A stretch of DNA of 64,000 nt from positions 2,118,507 to 2,182,506 of the forward strand of contig NW_006921539.1 of the NCBI RefSeq assembly GCF_000340215.1. Reading direction: 5' to 3'. The stretch is from Pseudocercospora fijiensis CIRAD86 (taxonomy: Eukaryota > Ascomycota > Dothideomycetes > Mycosphaerellales > Mycosphaerellaceae). Positions 13,030 to 23,800 of this stretch are shown here, in pieces; positions within the stretch are counted from its first letter, which is position 1, and each line of letters begins with the position of its first letter. A model generated the notes under the pieces. It had not been told where the DNA came from. It saw only the letters and a list, made by a program, of their open reading frames with translations, and searched no databases. Position numbers and translations under genes: made by a program.

Positions 13030-13540
13030 AAGCCTCGAGAAGATAACTAATTTCCGTATCCGCTAGCCGACCTATTGAATATAGAAACTCGCAACCTCGA
13101 AGCTAAACTTAGAGGCTAGTTTCAATTTCCGTATCCGCTAGCCGATATATTAAATATAGAAATTCGCAACCTCGAGGCTAATTCGGAGCCTCGAGGCCAA
13201 ACCTAGAGGCTAGTTTCAATTTCCGTATCCGCTAGCCGACCTAGTCGATATAGAAATTCGCAACCTCGAGGCTAAACCTCGAGGCTAAACCTCGAGGCTA
13301 GCTTTAATTTCTATATCGACTAGTTATTCTACCGAATACAGAAATTCGTAACCTCGAGGGTAATTCGGAACCTAAAGACTAATTCTAACTCGAATTTCTG
13401 TATCCGCTAGTCCCTATACTAGATACAGAAATGCGGAATCTCGAGGCTAATACGGAACCTCGACCTCGCGACGGGCCCGACCGAATATCTAGTAGGTAGC
13501 GGCAATTTCTGCCTTCGCTCGTCTATCTATTAAATACGGA
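13030..13540. repeat. Tandem array of hairpin-forming units, about 75-95 bp
   Basis: Six or so units start near 13050, 13128, 13209, 13307, 13394 and 13500. Each holds AATTTCYGTATCCGCTAGCC, a short loop and ATATAGAAATTCGCAACCTC, then GAGGCTAA-type spacers. The two halves of each unit are inverted relative to each other, so every unit could form a hairpin. Confidence 0.65.
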
Positions 13541-14063
13541 AAATAGCGACATCGCTAAACAATATAGGAATAGAATAAACGTACTATACTACAACGACGA
13601 GACAAGGGCCGGAGCGGGCAAGGCGTAGAGATCTCTTCTAGATCTATATAAACTACATTAAATGTAGTTTTTAGTTCAAAAATGCGGAAAAGTAGAGCTA
13701 GTAGAAACACGTAGACTACTAGAGCGAGAAACTAGCTACACCGCTAGCACTAAGACTAAGAACCCTAGTAGAAACGAAACAATAGCCTAGTAGCCCTCGT
13801 TCTTCTTCTTCTTCGTATCGAGACGGCTATTTATAATCGGTTAGTCTTACTCTTAGCATACTTAGTACAGTTAGCGATAGATATATATAACTTCTTACTA
13901 GATCGAAGACGACCTAGCGGCGTCGCCGTAGCGGCGACCTCTATAGTGCCCTAGGCGGGCGGGAAGTTAGCGGCGCGCGCGGCGCGTAGTATAGAGGTTG
14001 CTATACCGATCTTAATTAGCCGCTACGACTACTAGCGAGCAATAGACTTCGTACTAGAGCGCA

Positions 14064-14138
14064 TTGTTGCTTCCTATACCGTTAACGTAGTTCTTGTATT
14101 TAAGGTAGTATTATAGATAAGGGTAAGAGGGTATATAG
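14064..14138 (-). repeat. Subterminal inverted repeat, right copy
   Basis: Reverse-complement partner of 1591-1665; see that entry. It lies about 650 bp inside the right end of the MULE, against about 1.2 kb inside the left end. Confidence 0.7.
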
Positions 14139-14739
14139 TCGAGAGGGCGTAAGAAGATGTATACTACTACCCGATATAATATTCGATTCTATCGAAGTTG
14201 CTATTGTATTGTTAAAGCTTACCGTACGTAATGTTTAGTGTTATATAATAGTATATACCTTAGCTAAATAGAAGGACTTTACTTAGCTTTACTTCACTTA
14301 GAATTTTACTAGATAGGGGTATAGGACTTTACTTTCCTAGGCGTTTTGCTAAGGTAGTATTTTAGTATTGTATGCGCTATCTTATATAATACAGAAATCC
14401 TGCTTTGCTTTTTAGGTATAGTAGTCGCGATATCCTACGCGGCGAGGGTGCGCGACCTACCTTATTGTTTAAGGCGACAACGATAGGGTACAGAAATAGA
14501 GGGTATACCGTACGAACCTTGAGCCTTTACAACTATACTATAGATACAATGATTTCTATATTTGCCCGCGTGCCCTATAGATGCGAAAAATCGTAGATAG
14601 AGTAGGAGGTGCTAATGTTTCCTATTTCAGTAATTTCCATGTCAATGGATTCCTATATATGTAATTAATGTACCAATGTATGTGCCAATGTTATAAAACT
14701 GTACCATTTTAGAAATCCCAGGCAATGTTGCCAATGTTG

Positions 14740-14790
14740 TCCCATCTCAGTAATTACCATGCCAATGAGTCCCATTTGAGCATTTACCCG
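14740..14790 (-). repeat. Right terminal inverted repeat of the MULE
   Basis: The reverse complement matches 379-429. This copy is rich in CA and TG (for example ACCATGCCAATG) and so seems to have escaped RIP, while DNA left of about 14615 is heavily mutated. Confidence 0.8.
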
Positions 14791-14800
14791 GTTTTGAAAT
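14791..14800. repeat. Right target-site duplication of the MULE
   Basis: GTTTTGAAAT, identical to 369-378. Unmutated host DNA begins here. Confidence 0.85.
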
Positions 14801-15182
14801 TGAGAACGGTACGCCGCGACTTCACCTCTTCTTCACATCTACCTGCTAGTAGGAAAAACGCCGGCACCTCACCGAGATTCTGACGGCTAGGCTAGCGGCG
14901 ACTGGACACGAAACGATAAATGACACTATGAAGATCTGCGATCCGGCGATTCGGACGGAAAAACATCCTATCATGCCGGCTGGTATAGTCGCCATCGCTA
15001 CTCTAGGCGATCAGGCGGCGCGAGAAAGCAACATGTCATGCGGATTGGCTTCAGATGCCGACATTGCGCGCACAGTGTCTACAGGAGTACCTTTGGCTTC
15101 CACATACTGGTGATCTGTGCACCGGCGCAGTCGACCTCCAACCAATTTGGACTTGTACATCATCGGTATGGCTTGTTCAAAA
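14801..15182. other. Intergenic, island edge
   Basis: Normal base composition, no RIP bias. It lies downstream of the reductase gene on the opposite strand and probably holds its 3' flank. Small open stretches here show no recognisable product. Confidence 0.4.
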
Positions 15183-16421
15183 CTAGACGAGCGAATAGAC
15201 CAGCTTCCGTCCTTCGGTCTTGCCCTTTCGCAGCATGTCGATGCCTTCAGGGATCGCTCCTAGACCGCCGCTTCGCAGGTCTATCGGGTGCGTCGCCAGC
15301 AAGCCTGCATCGAGCACTTTCTGGGCCACAGGCTGCCACTTTTCTGCAAACATCTTATGTTTTGGCCTGGCCGCTTTTGCATATGGTCTCTTCCATCGTA
15401 TAGCTTGTCCGAATACTGTCCATGCGAGGATCCATTCCGGAAGCACATCGCGCCTAGGATCCATTCCGGAAGCACATCGCGCCTGGTATGCGACCGAATG
15501 GGGAATTGGTCAAGTCCCACGTACCGTCCGCCCTGCTCACCCAGAGCTTCGTAACATATGCTCATGCTCGCGCTGTCCGTAATGCAGTCGAGAGCCTTGG
15601 TGAGACTGCCATTGGTGAACTTCCGAACGTCTTCTCCGACTGTCACTGAGTGGTAGTCAAAGCATGCCGCTGCGCCTAGCAACTTGAGTCTCTCAAAGTG
15701 GCGAGGTGAGCAAGCACAGACCACTTGCATTCCGGAGCTGCAAGACTATCAGCAGATGCATCAACCGCCCTTTCAGACCATGGCTTACAGTGCTGCACTC
15801 TGGATTGCCAAAGTAGCTGTGGCCGTTCCTCCCCCATATATGAACACATAAGGTCCTAGACACTCGGATTGCTTTGGTGCAAGCGGAAGTGGCACCTGCA
15901 ACATGTAGTGCAATGCAAGACCAACGGTCATCAACGAGAGTCCTAGTGTCGCTGCTTGGCTGAAAGGCATTCCTTCCGGCATGCGCCATACCATGAGTTG
16001 GTGGATGGCGGCGAATTGAGCGAAACCGCCATTCTCTAAGCCGTCCGAGAAATTGCCTTTCACCGGGCCAAGAACTCTGTCGCCCACTCGAAGATCATCG
16101 CGACATCTGCTCCCAATTGCAACGATTTCGCCAGAAACATCGCATCCATGAGTGCTTCCTGCAGCTGGTGAAAGGTCCAGGGACTTCCTGTATCAGAAGA
16201 AAAGGCTTAGCTTGGGCTTCGAGTCGATGCTTCTTTCAAAATCGATGGAAGACACGATACCAATCGAAAGGGTTAAGTGCTACGCAATGCACTCGTACAA
16301 GAACGTCCTCCTCTCCAACTGGTGGTAGAGGTATGTTCTTTTCCAGTCGGATCACTCCAGCCCCAATCACTTTGATCGCTTGCTGTGCTTGAGGAAGGAG
16401 GGAAGGTGGATCAACAGCCAT
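15183..16421 (-). pseudogene. Zinc-type medium-chain reductase (ToxD-like enoyl reductase family), frameshifted
   Basis: Three exons on the minus strand: 16261-16421, 15789-16187 and 15183-15737, with introns of 73 and 51 bp and clean GT...AG ends. The splice at the first junction gives NPFDWKSLDLSP, a pattern typical of this family. Further family motifs are GCDVSGE, VGDRVLG and the nucleotide-binding stretch YGGGTATATLAIQ. These NAD(P)H-dependent enzymes reduce C=C bonds and include trans-acting enoyl reductases of polyketide pathways. Exon 3 contains a perfect 29-bp tandem duplication (15427-15484). Because 29 is not a multiple of three, it throws the C-terminal third out of frame. Counting only one copy, the three exons sum to 362 codons ending at the TAG at 15183. 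As written the gene encodes a shortened protein with about 80 wrong residues. It is either a natural null allele or an assembly error. Confidence 0.8.
15427..15484. repeat. Perfect 29-bp tandem duplication in exon 3
   Basis: Copies 15427-15455 and 15456-15484 are identical, starting AGGATCCATTCCGG and ending CACATCGCGCCT. At 29 bp the unit is too short to be an intron. Confidence 0.95.
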
Positions 16422-17008
16422 GATTGCAACAGTGCAGGTTTAGATCGGTGCGATTTCGTGTACCCAAAGTGGTTTTGCAGCGGCAAGCTGTATGCGATAT
16501 TGCAAGCAGACACCTGGAGGACCGCCATCATGCTTTGACGTAAGTTGCCTAGTACTTACTGCTTATCGGACAAGATACCAGCCGGTGAAGAACCGCCACC
16601 CGGTTCGCAAGCTGCCCTACACAGTTCCGACGAGAAGGCCGAGCCATGTGGAGATGGAGCCCATACTGCTTATGACAGTTGAGTGTTGCTGTTTCACACA
16701 AGCTAAAGCTTGATAGAGGCCGCCCACCAAAACTGCACTAATGTATGCAGGCCGATGCCGTAGCTGGATCTCTTTCTACCCCAACAGTTGCCATACTGGA
16801 TTTGGTTTGGACACCTACCGCACTGACCACGTGCGGAGACAAGGCACTTAGCTTGCGCTTGACTTCGGGATGGGCTATCACAAGGCTGCGGGATGGAAAC
16901 GTTTCTATGACTACAACTTTGCTTCGAAGAGGGGGTCGTTCTCGTTGAGCATTATACTGCCATCTCTGCGGATCTTGCTCAGGTGTCGATTTCCTCCACA
17001 GCACTGCC
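16422..17008. promoter_or_regulatory. Shared divergent promoter of reductase and P450
   Basis: A 587-bp region between two start codons facing away from each other, so the two genes can be co-regulated. It contains one CACGTG palindrome at 16828-16833, 175 bp before the P450 start. No other motif is clear. Confidence 0.4.
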
Positions 17009-18712
17009 ATGGAGTTGTTCTTGCTGGGAGCCATTGCTGCCTTTCTAGGCCTTTTGTACAAAGTGTTACAGGTACGAATGCTTTACTTGGATGTCGACAT
17101 GACGACAACATCTGTACATTCTGACAAGTGAGTCGTAAGATTGTTATACACGCCCGGAACGCACTTCCCCATATCCCTGGACCTTGGTATACAAGATACA
17201 CCTCACTTGTATTCTACATCAACGGCTTCATACCGCGGGTTCCCGTATGGGTTGACAATTTGCACCGCCAATATGGACCCGTCGTGAGAATCACACCCAA
17301 CATGGTGGCAATCGCAGACCCTGACGGAGTGGCCGACATCTTTCGCTCCAGTCGTGGATATTTAAAAGGTCCCATCTATGATTCTTTCCTGCGTAGCTTC
17401 TTCGCAGAGAGAAATCCCGCTTTGCATGGCCAGCGCCGTCGACTTTTTGCTCGTCCACTAGCAAATTCGTCGCTTCAAGCGTCCTGGGCGCCTGAGATTC
17501 GCCAACGAGTTGCTTTGGCTGTGAAGCGGATCAAGGATGATGCGCTGGCCACAGGAGAAGGTGATGCGTATAAGTGGTGGAACATCATGACGAATGATGT
17601 GATTACGAGGATCTCATTCGGAGAGTCTCTCAATCTTCTGGAGTCCGACGAGGTACCTGAACTCCCTCGTCTTGCTGCCATCTTGAGAGAGACGCATTCT
17701 GACAGTTCGTTTTCTCTCATAGCATTTGCCATATATCGAAGCCGTGAAGAAGACCATCAGATGCGTGTCGCTCCATCGAAATTTCCCCAGGATCATGCCA
17801 CTCGCGAAGTATCTGCCGATCCGTCGATTGCAAGAAATTCTCAATGCAAGACCCAAGGCGGAGAAATATACAGTCAAAGCAGTGCAGAACTTTCGAGCAC
17901 GTATCGACAAGGACCAGGACAAGACGGCTGGCACGGCTCGTAACATTTTCACGCAAATCGTAGTTCAGGCCGATGATCAGGACGCTGAGGCTGTTTTGGC
18001 GATCACTGATGAAGATGTGCACGAGGAAGCTCTTACCTTGATGCTCGGCGGTACTGACAGTACCTCGTCCACTTTGACATATTGCACCTGGGCTGTTCTC
18101 CGTCACCCCGAGATACGCGAGGAGCTGGAGAAAGAAGTTGCCGCTTTGTCCGACGAGCTTTCGTCCAAGGAACTTGAGCAGGCTCGACTTCTGAACGCCG
18201 TCATTCATGAGACCATGCGTTTGTACGGCGCTGTCTCGATCGGTCTCCAACGTGTCGTGCCAGCGAGTGGTGCTCAAATCGCGGGCTTCGACCTTGCGCC
18301 AGGAACATTGGTCTGGCCGCAGATGTATGTCCGAACAATTATCGTTCAGGCCCCGCGTGCTCGAGCAGTGTAAGCTAACTTTGACAGGTATACGACGCGC
18401 TACGATCCCTCGATCTGGCCGGACCCGCTCAAATTCGATCCAAGTCGTTTCTTTGATGTCAAGCTGCCCTCCATGGCCGAAGGGAATCTGACAGCCACAC
18501 AAAAGAAAGTCTATGTGCCGTTCGGGGGCGGCACGCGAATGTGCCTTGGAATAAATCTGGCATACCTCGAACTGCGTCTGGGTCTTGCCTTGTTCTTCAG
18601 AGAATGTAAAGGAGCACGGTTGTCGAAGAGCATGACTGCTGAAGAGATGGTGCACGACAATTTCTTTGTCAGCTCTCCCAAGGGACGACGATGTATGATT
18701 ACCCTTGGATAG
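17009..18712 (+). CDS. Cytochrome P450 monooxygenase
   Basis: Four exons: 17009-17071, 17140-17652, 17723-18324 and 18388-18712, with introns of 68, 70 and 63 bp. Together they make 501 codons (500 residues), a normal length for a microsomal fungal P450. The first exon is a hydrophobic ER anchor (MELFLLGAIAAFLGLLYK), followed by the Pro-rich hinge HIPGP. The oxygen-binding I-helix motif GGTDST is at about 301, the ExxR pair (ETMR) at 355-358, and the haem loop FGGGTRMCLG at 438-447 with Cys445 as iron ligand. All key residues are present. It shares a promoter region with the broken reductase, and its stop lies 8 bp from the stop of the aminotransferase on the other strand. The substrate is unknown. 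Its neighbours suggest a tailoring oxidation in specialised metabolism. Confidence 0.93.
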
Positions 18713-18720
18713 CTGGAGCT

Positions 18721-19899
18721 TTAATCTTCATCTATCACGGCCACCCATTTGTGGTGGTCTTCCTTGCCGTTCATGATGCCTACCAACCAGTCCTTGAGTA
18801 TTTGGGAGCATAAAATTCCCTTCACGGGCTCACAGTTGATCTCGATATCTCGTCCCTCGTGTCGAATTGCAGCAACGGGCGTGACGGAGACCGCAGTACC
18901 GACGGCAAAAGCCTCGATGATATGCGACTCGGACAGTTGTGTCATCGTCAACTTCCGTTCAGCAATCTCTATACGTTCTACAGCTCCTGCAACGGCATCC
19001 TGCAATCTCTCACGTGCTAGCTCCAGAATACTCGCGCGCGTGACACCAGGCAGAATCAATCCACTACCACCATCGTCCACTAGAGGTGGAGTCACGAGCT
19101 CCCACGTCTTCTCGTCCAGCCTAAGAACACAGAAGAAGTTGCTAGCCCCCGCCTCCGTAACCAGTCTGTTAGGTCCGAATAGCCAGAGAATCTGATCGCA
19201 TCCATGCAACTTTGCCTCATCATGCAATGGCAGTCCAGGTCCGTAGTTAGCACCGATCTTGCAATTCCCGAAACCTCCAGGCCACGCGCGAATTTGGTCA
19301 TTTGAAGAAGTCAGCAACTTCACGACTCTACGTGGGGGGTTGGGGATAGTAGCTCTTGGAAAGACTGCCAAGATGATGAATAGCATCGCCGAACGAGGTC
19401 GTATCGTGGCCAGAGCAGCATCCGTTCCGATCAGTGTTGGTCGAATGTACAACGCAGATTCTCCTCCCTCCTTCGGCAGCCATTTCGGGGCTTCATGTGC
19501 GCAGAGGGCGATGATCAGCTTCTCTAGCTCTGCGGCCTCGAAATCTGGCAGTGCTACTCGGGCTGCTGAGCGTCGCATTCGCTCGCAGTTTTCGCGAGGC
19601 CGGAACAGTCGCAGACGGCCGTCCTGGCCACGATGCACCTTCATGCCCTCGAAACATTCCGTAGCGTAGTGCAGAGCTGAAGCAGATGGCGGAATGGGAA
19701 TCGGGCCGTATGGTTTTAGAGTTGGAGCTGACCAGCCCGTACGTAGATTCCAAGGCACGAGTATCATGTGGTCGGTGTGATACTCCAACAGCCTGACCTC
19801 GGGAGAACTTGGCGATGAAGGCAGAGGCCTTGGAGTGGTGGTCCATTCTGTGCTCAGAAGACTGGAATCGAGTCTTGATGCAATCGCATCCTCAACCAT
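18721..19899 (-). CDS. Branched-chain amino acid aminotransferase (fold-type IV PLP enzyme)
   Basis: Intronless, 392 residues from the ATG at 19899. The frame is open further upstream to 20139, but the family alignment starts after this Met. It transfers an amino group between branched-chain amino acids and 2-oxoglutarate using pyridoxal phosphate. The cofactor lysine lies in GNCKIGANYGPGL (Lys214), the cofactor-binding Glu in TEAGASNFF (about 249), and the conserved LPGVTRASIL follows. Length and motifs are complete. No clear mitochondrial presequence is visible, so a cytosolic enzyme is likely. Fungal specialised-metabolite loci often carry an extra copy to make unusual amino or keto acids, as with the ToxF-type enzyme of the HC-toxin locus. 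Here that role is inference from the neighbouring P450, reductase and exporter. It could equally be the primary-metabolism enzyme. Confidence 0.9.
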   Translation of the reverse strand: MVEDAIASRLDSSLLSTEWTTTPRPLPSSPSSPEVRLLEYHTDHMILVPWNLRTGWSAPTLKPYGPIPIPPSASALHYATECFEGMKVHRGQDGRLRLFRPRENCERMRRSAARVALPDFEAAELEKLIIALCAHEAPKWLPKEGGESALYIRPTLIGTDAALATIRPRSAMLFIILAVFPRATIPNPPRRVVKLLTSSNDQIRAWPGGFGNCKIGANYGPGLPLHDEAKLHGCDQILWLFGPNRLVTEAGASNFFCVLRLDEKTWELVTPPLVDDGGSGLILPGVTRASILELARERLQDAVAGAVERIEIAERKLTMTQLSESHIIEAFAVGTAVSVTPVAAIRHEGRDIEINCEPVKGILCSQILKDWLVGIMNGKEDHHKWVAVIDED

Positions 19900-20860
19900 G
19901 ATGTATGTCTGTGGAGTCGTCTTCTGATTTCTGCAGCTTGGCAAGGAGCTTTCAGGCAAATTTGCTGTCTCGAGTCGTCCAGTCGTCAAGTCGTCCCTCA
20001 GGAAAAGCTGAACTGTGAAGGAGCTCTCTCTCGCTCTCTTCCCCCTTCCCCCTTCCCCTCCGCCCGCGCATTTGGACGAAGTCCGAAATCCTATTACCAA
20101 ACGACGATAGTCATGGGGGGATCGGTAAAGATCTCCCAAGCGTAGATATGGACCAAGCTAGTGGAGGCCGCCCGCCATGATGACGCCGCCTCGCCTTAGG
20201 CACAGAGAAGCTCTGCAGGGACAGTCGGAAGGTCGAGCAAAGGTCTGGAGTCCGGGGCCCCGGGCAGCAGCCTTGCAGGGGCACGGCCATGTCCAGCCTT
20301 GCACGTGCCCAGCACTAATTTGTACGCAGGATCAACGAGGCAGGCCGCACTGCTCGAAGGGGTGTTGGGGTCGTCCTATTTTTCCCGGTATCGCGTGATG
20401 TCTCAGTTGATAATGCATTCGTTCGGTCGCTATACAGTGGCCGTCGCAGAACCAGTAGTCGGTAGTGGTGTGCAGGGTGCTGGGCCCTGGTGAAGTTTCG
20501 TTCGGCACTTCTCGCGCCGAGGCGCCAATGTCGTGTGGCCTGTGCGCCTAGTTTGTGCTGAGTGAGGCCTTTACCAGACTTCACCTTATCAATGCTTAGT
20601 AGAGCCACACAGTATATCCACCGAAGATGCATCACTGTTTAACCGCTCAACAGGTTACAGTAGACTGTCGAGTGAGTCGGCTACGATGCATCATGCATGC
20701 CCTCGTCCGCAAGTTCAACTCAGCAGACCCGGAAAGGGAACGAACATAGACCCGCGAGTTCGTATTCTGACGCACGACGATTCACCTTGCAATGTATAGC
20801 GTGTCTACGTTGGTGAAGCAGTCCAGCGTGCCTCGATGGACGAAGCATAGTCTTAGCATA
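19900..20860. promoter_or_regulatory. Divergent intergenic region between aminotransferase and ABC transporter
   Basis: About 960 bp between two start codons facing away from each other. A pyrimidine-rich tract (CTCTCTCTCGCTCTCTTCCC and following, 20024-20070) lies 125-170 bp upstream of the aminotransferase start, as is common in fungal promoters. No conserved operator is recognised. Confidence 0.35.
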
Positions 20861-23800
20861 ATGGCTACAACCATTCTCTCGCGCGTGAAGCAAGTCGCGC
20901 AGTGGCATGGTAGAGCCAAAGCAGATGTCTCGCGGGAGGTCGAGAAAGGATACAGCAACACCAACTCGTTCGCGCACTTGTCCGAACATGAAGCTACGAC
21001 TCTGAGAAAGCAAATCGAGAGTCCTGCTGCAGCACCAGTTATATGGAAGTCACTCTTCCGCTTTGCCTCCCGCCAAGACATTCTCATCATTGCTGTCAGC
21101 TCCCTGTGTGCTATTGCTGCAGGAACTGCAGTGCCGCTGAATACTGTAATACTGGGTTCGCTAGCGGGATCCTTCCAAGACTTCAGCAACGGACTACCCA
21201 GAACCGAGTTTGACGAGCAGGTGAAGAGTCGGACACTGTATTTTGTGTATCTAACTATAGGCGAATGTCAGTATATGAAACCCAGACGAAAGCTGATGCA
21301 CATACGCGAGCCCATGCTGAAATGTCGCTGCAGTCGTCACAATTTATTTTGCTACGCTTGGCTTCAGACATACCGGGGAGAGCATCACTCGCAAGATCAG
21401 AGAAGAATACCTCAAAGCCGTGCTACGTCAGAATGGAGCATATTTCGACAAACTTGGCTCAGGCGAGGTCGTTACACGCATCACGGCCGATACAAATGTC
21501 ATTCAAGAGGGCATGTCCGAGAAGATTGAGCTTGCCCTCTCTGCCCTTTCCTGTTTCGTGTCGGCGTACATTGTTGCTTTCATCAAGTACTGGAAGCTCA
21601 CGTTGGTTATGACTTCCATGACACCGGTTCTGTTCGCATCCATGTACGGATTTACGCAATTGATCGTCAAGTACACCAAGCTGTCATTAGCTGCACATGG
21701 CCAGGGTGTAGTCGTTGTGGAAGAGGCTCTCAGCTCCATACGCACTGTCACCAGCTTTGGGACGCAAGCGGCTCTTGTCAAGAGATACGATTCATTATTG
21801 GGTCGAGCAGAAGTGTTTGGGCTGCGCGCGAAATCTATTATGGGAGGCGCTGTTGGTTTCACGATATGCATATTCAATCTTGGTCATGCTCTGGCTTCCT
21901 GGCTCGGAAGCAAGTACATTGTTTCAGGGGAATCAGATCTTTCAGCCGTGGTGACCATTCTGCTTGTCATGATGCTGGGAGCCTTCGCTTTGGGGAAAGC
22001 AGCCCAACACATTCAAGCATTTACGAATGCTGTAGCTGCAGCCACTGGAATCTACGCAGTGATTGATCGCATCACGCCGTGGAATGAAGATTCCGAACAA
22101 GGTCTCGCACCGGAGCATGTGGAAGGCCGTATTGAATTTCGAAACGTAAGTCTGTATATCCATCACATTATCTATACTTGAAATAAGCACTCACAACGAA
22201 CGGTAGGTGAAACACATCTATCCTTCTCGACCAGATGTGGTAGTCCTCCAAGATTTCAACCTTGTTGTTCCAGCCGGAAGCACGATAGCAATCACTGGAG
22301 CGTCGGGCTCGGGAAAAAGCACCTTGATCGCTTTGATGGGGCGTTTCTACTTTCCTGTAGCCGGCGAAGTGCTTCTTGACGGCAGAAATATTCAAAGCCT
22401 AAATCTTCAATGGCTACGTCAACAGATTGGACTCGTCTCACAAGACCCGTCACTCTTCACAGGTACCGTGGAGGCGAACATCTTGCATGGACTCAAAGAA
22501 TCGACAACTGCTGATCCCAACCTCCGAGCACTCGTCGAGAAAGCCGCGAGGCTTGCCAATGCACACGAGTTCATCATGCAACTCCCCCAAGGCTACGATA
22601 CGTACATTGGCGAGCGCGGGTCCTTTCTCAGTGGCGGCCAGAGACAGCGAATCGCTATCGCCAGAGCGGTATTAAGAGATCCAAAGATTCTACTTTTTGA
22701 CGAGGCAACCAGTGCACTGGACAGTAAGACCGAGGAAGTAGTAAGTCTGAGCTCTTATGTTATGTTGACCATTACGGGACTGAGTCAACACTGTTTGGTC
22801 AATAGGTACAAGCCGCGCTGGAGAAAGCAGCTCATGGTCGCACAACGATCATGATCGCCCATCGTTTGAGTACGATCAAGAGAGCCGACAACATCATCGT
22901 TATGGGACCTGGTGGTAAGATCTTGGAGCAAGGCACATACGATGCGCTGTTGGCATTGAAGGGGACGTTGTGCCATCTCATCGAAGCTCAACACATCGCT
23001 CGGGATTTCAATGAGACAGCCGACCAGCAACACATCTTCGATGAAAAGGCCACTCCAGAATCTTCGATCGTGCAAGAAATTATGGCGGAGAAGTCACCTG
23101 CGCCGCAGAACGTTAGCACAAGAGGCAGTCGAGAACAGAACCCTGTGGCTGCTGACAAAGTTGAAGTGACGCATGCACCACCCTCACGTCCTCAGGAGTC
23201 TCGTCCCGAGATATCGCTCTGGTCGTTGATCAAATTCCTTACTTCCCTGAATCGACCAGAATGGAAGTCTATGCTGATTGGCATTATCGCGTCCATCCTT
23301 GCCGGAGCAGGAGAACCAATTCAGTGCCTCATCTTAGCAAAAACACTCGCGACTCTTTCGCTTGATGGAACTCAGCACCATCAGATACGCTCCCGGATGC
23401 AACTTTGGAGTAGCATGTTTGTCATGATCGCTGTCGTAATGCTGGCCTGCTTCTTCGTGCTCGGAATTTCACTTGCACATGGCAGCGAACGTTTGATTCG
23501 TCGTTGTCGAGAACTTGCTTTCAGGTCTATACTCAGACAAGATATTCAGTTCTTCGATCAACCTGAGAACACGATTGGAGCTTTGACGTCTTTTATTGGC
23601 ATCCAGACAACAAATCTGGCAGGTAAGTTGAGATCACCCCAATGTACGCCGGAAGCAATTGCTTACAGAACGTGATGATCTAGGTATCACTGGCCTTGCT
23701 CTATCGACGATTTTCCAACTCCTGGCGACCTTGATTATCGGATACATCATTGCTCTCGCGGTCGGTTGGAAGCTCGCGCTCGTGTGCATAGCCACAGTGC

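Larger units (their letters stand above)
379..14790 (+). mobile_element. 14.4-kb Mutator-like (MULE) DNA transposon, RIP-mutated
   Basis: A single element is defined by inverted ends starting CGGGTAAATRCT at 379 and, reversed, at 14790, and by a perfect 10-bp target duplication outside them. It carries one long degenerate transposase frame (5777 to about 9880) with MULE hallmarks. A second inverted pair of about 75 bp (1591-1665 and 14064-14138) supports the two halves belonging together. The interior is heavily RIP-mutated. The last 180 bp or so and parts of the first 220 bp still contain many CA and TG dinucleotides. The rest is noncoding minisatellite and hairpin repeats. At 14.4 kb it is far longer than the 3-5 kb usual for fungal MULEs, so it may include captured or nested DNA, although no internal insertion boundary was recognised. 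Confidence 0.8.
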
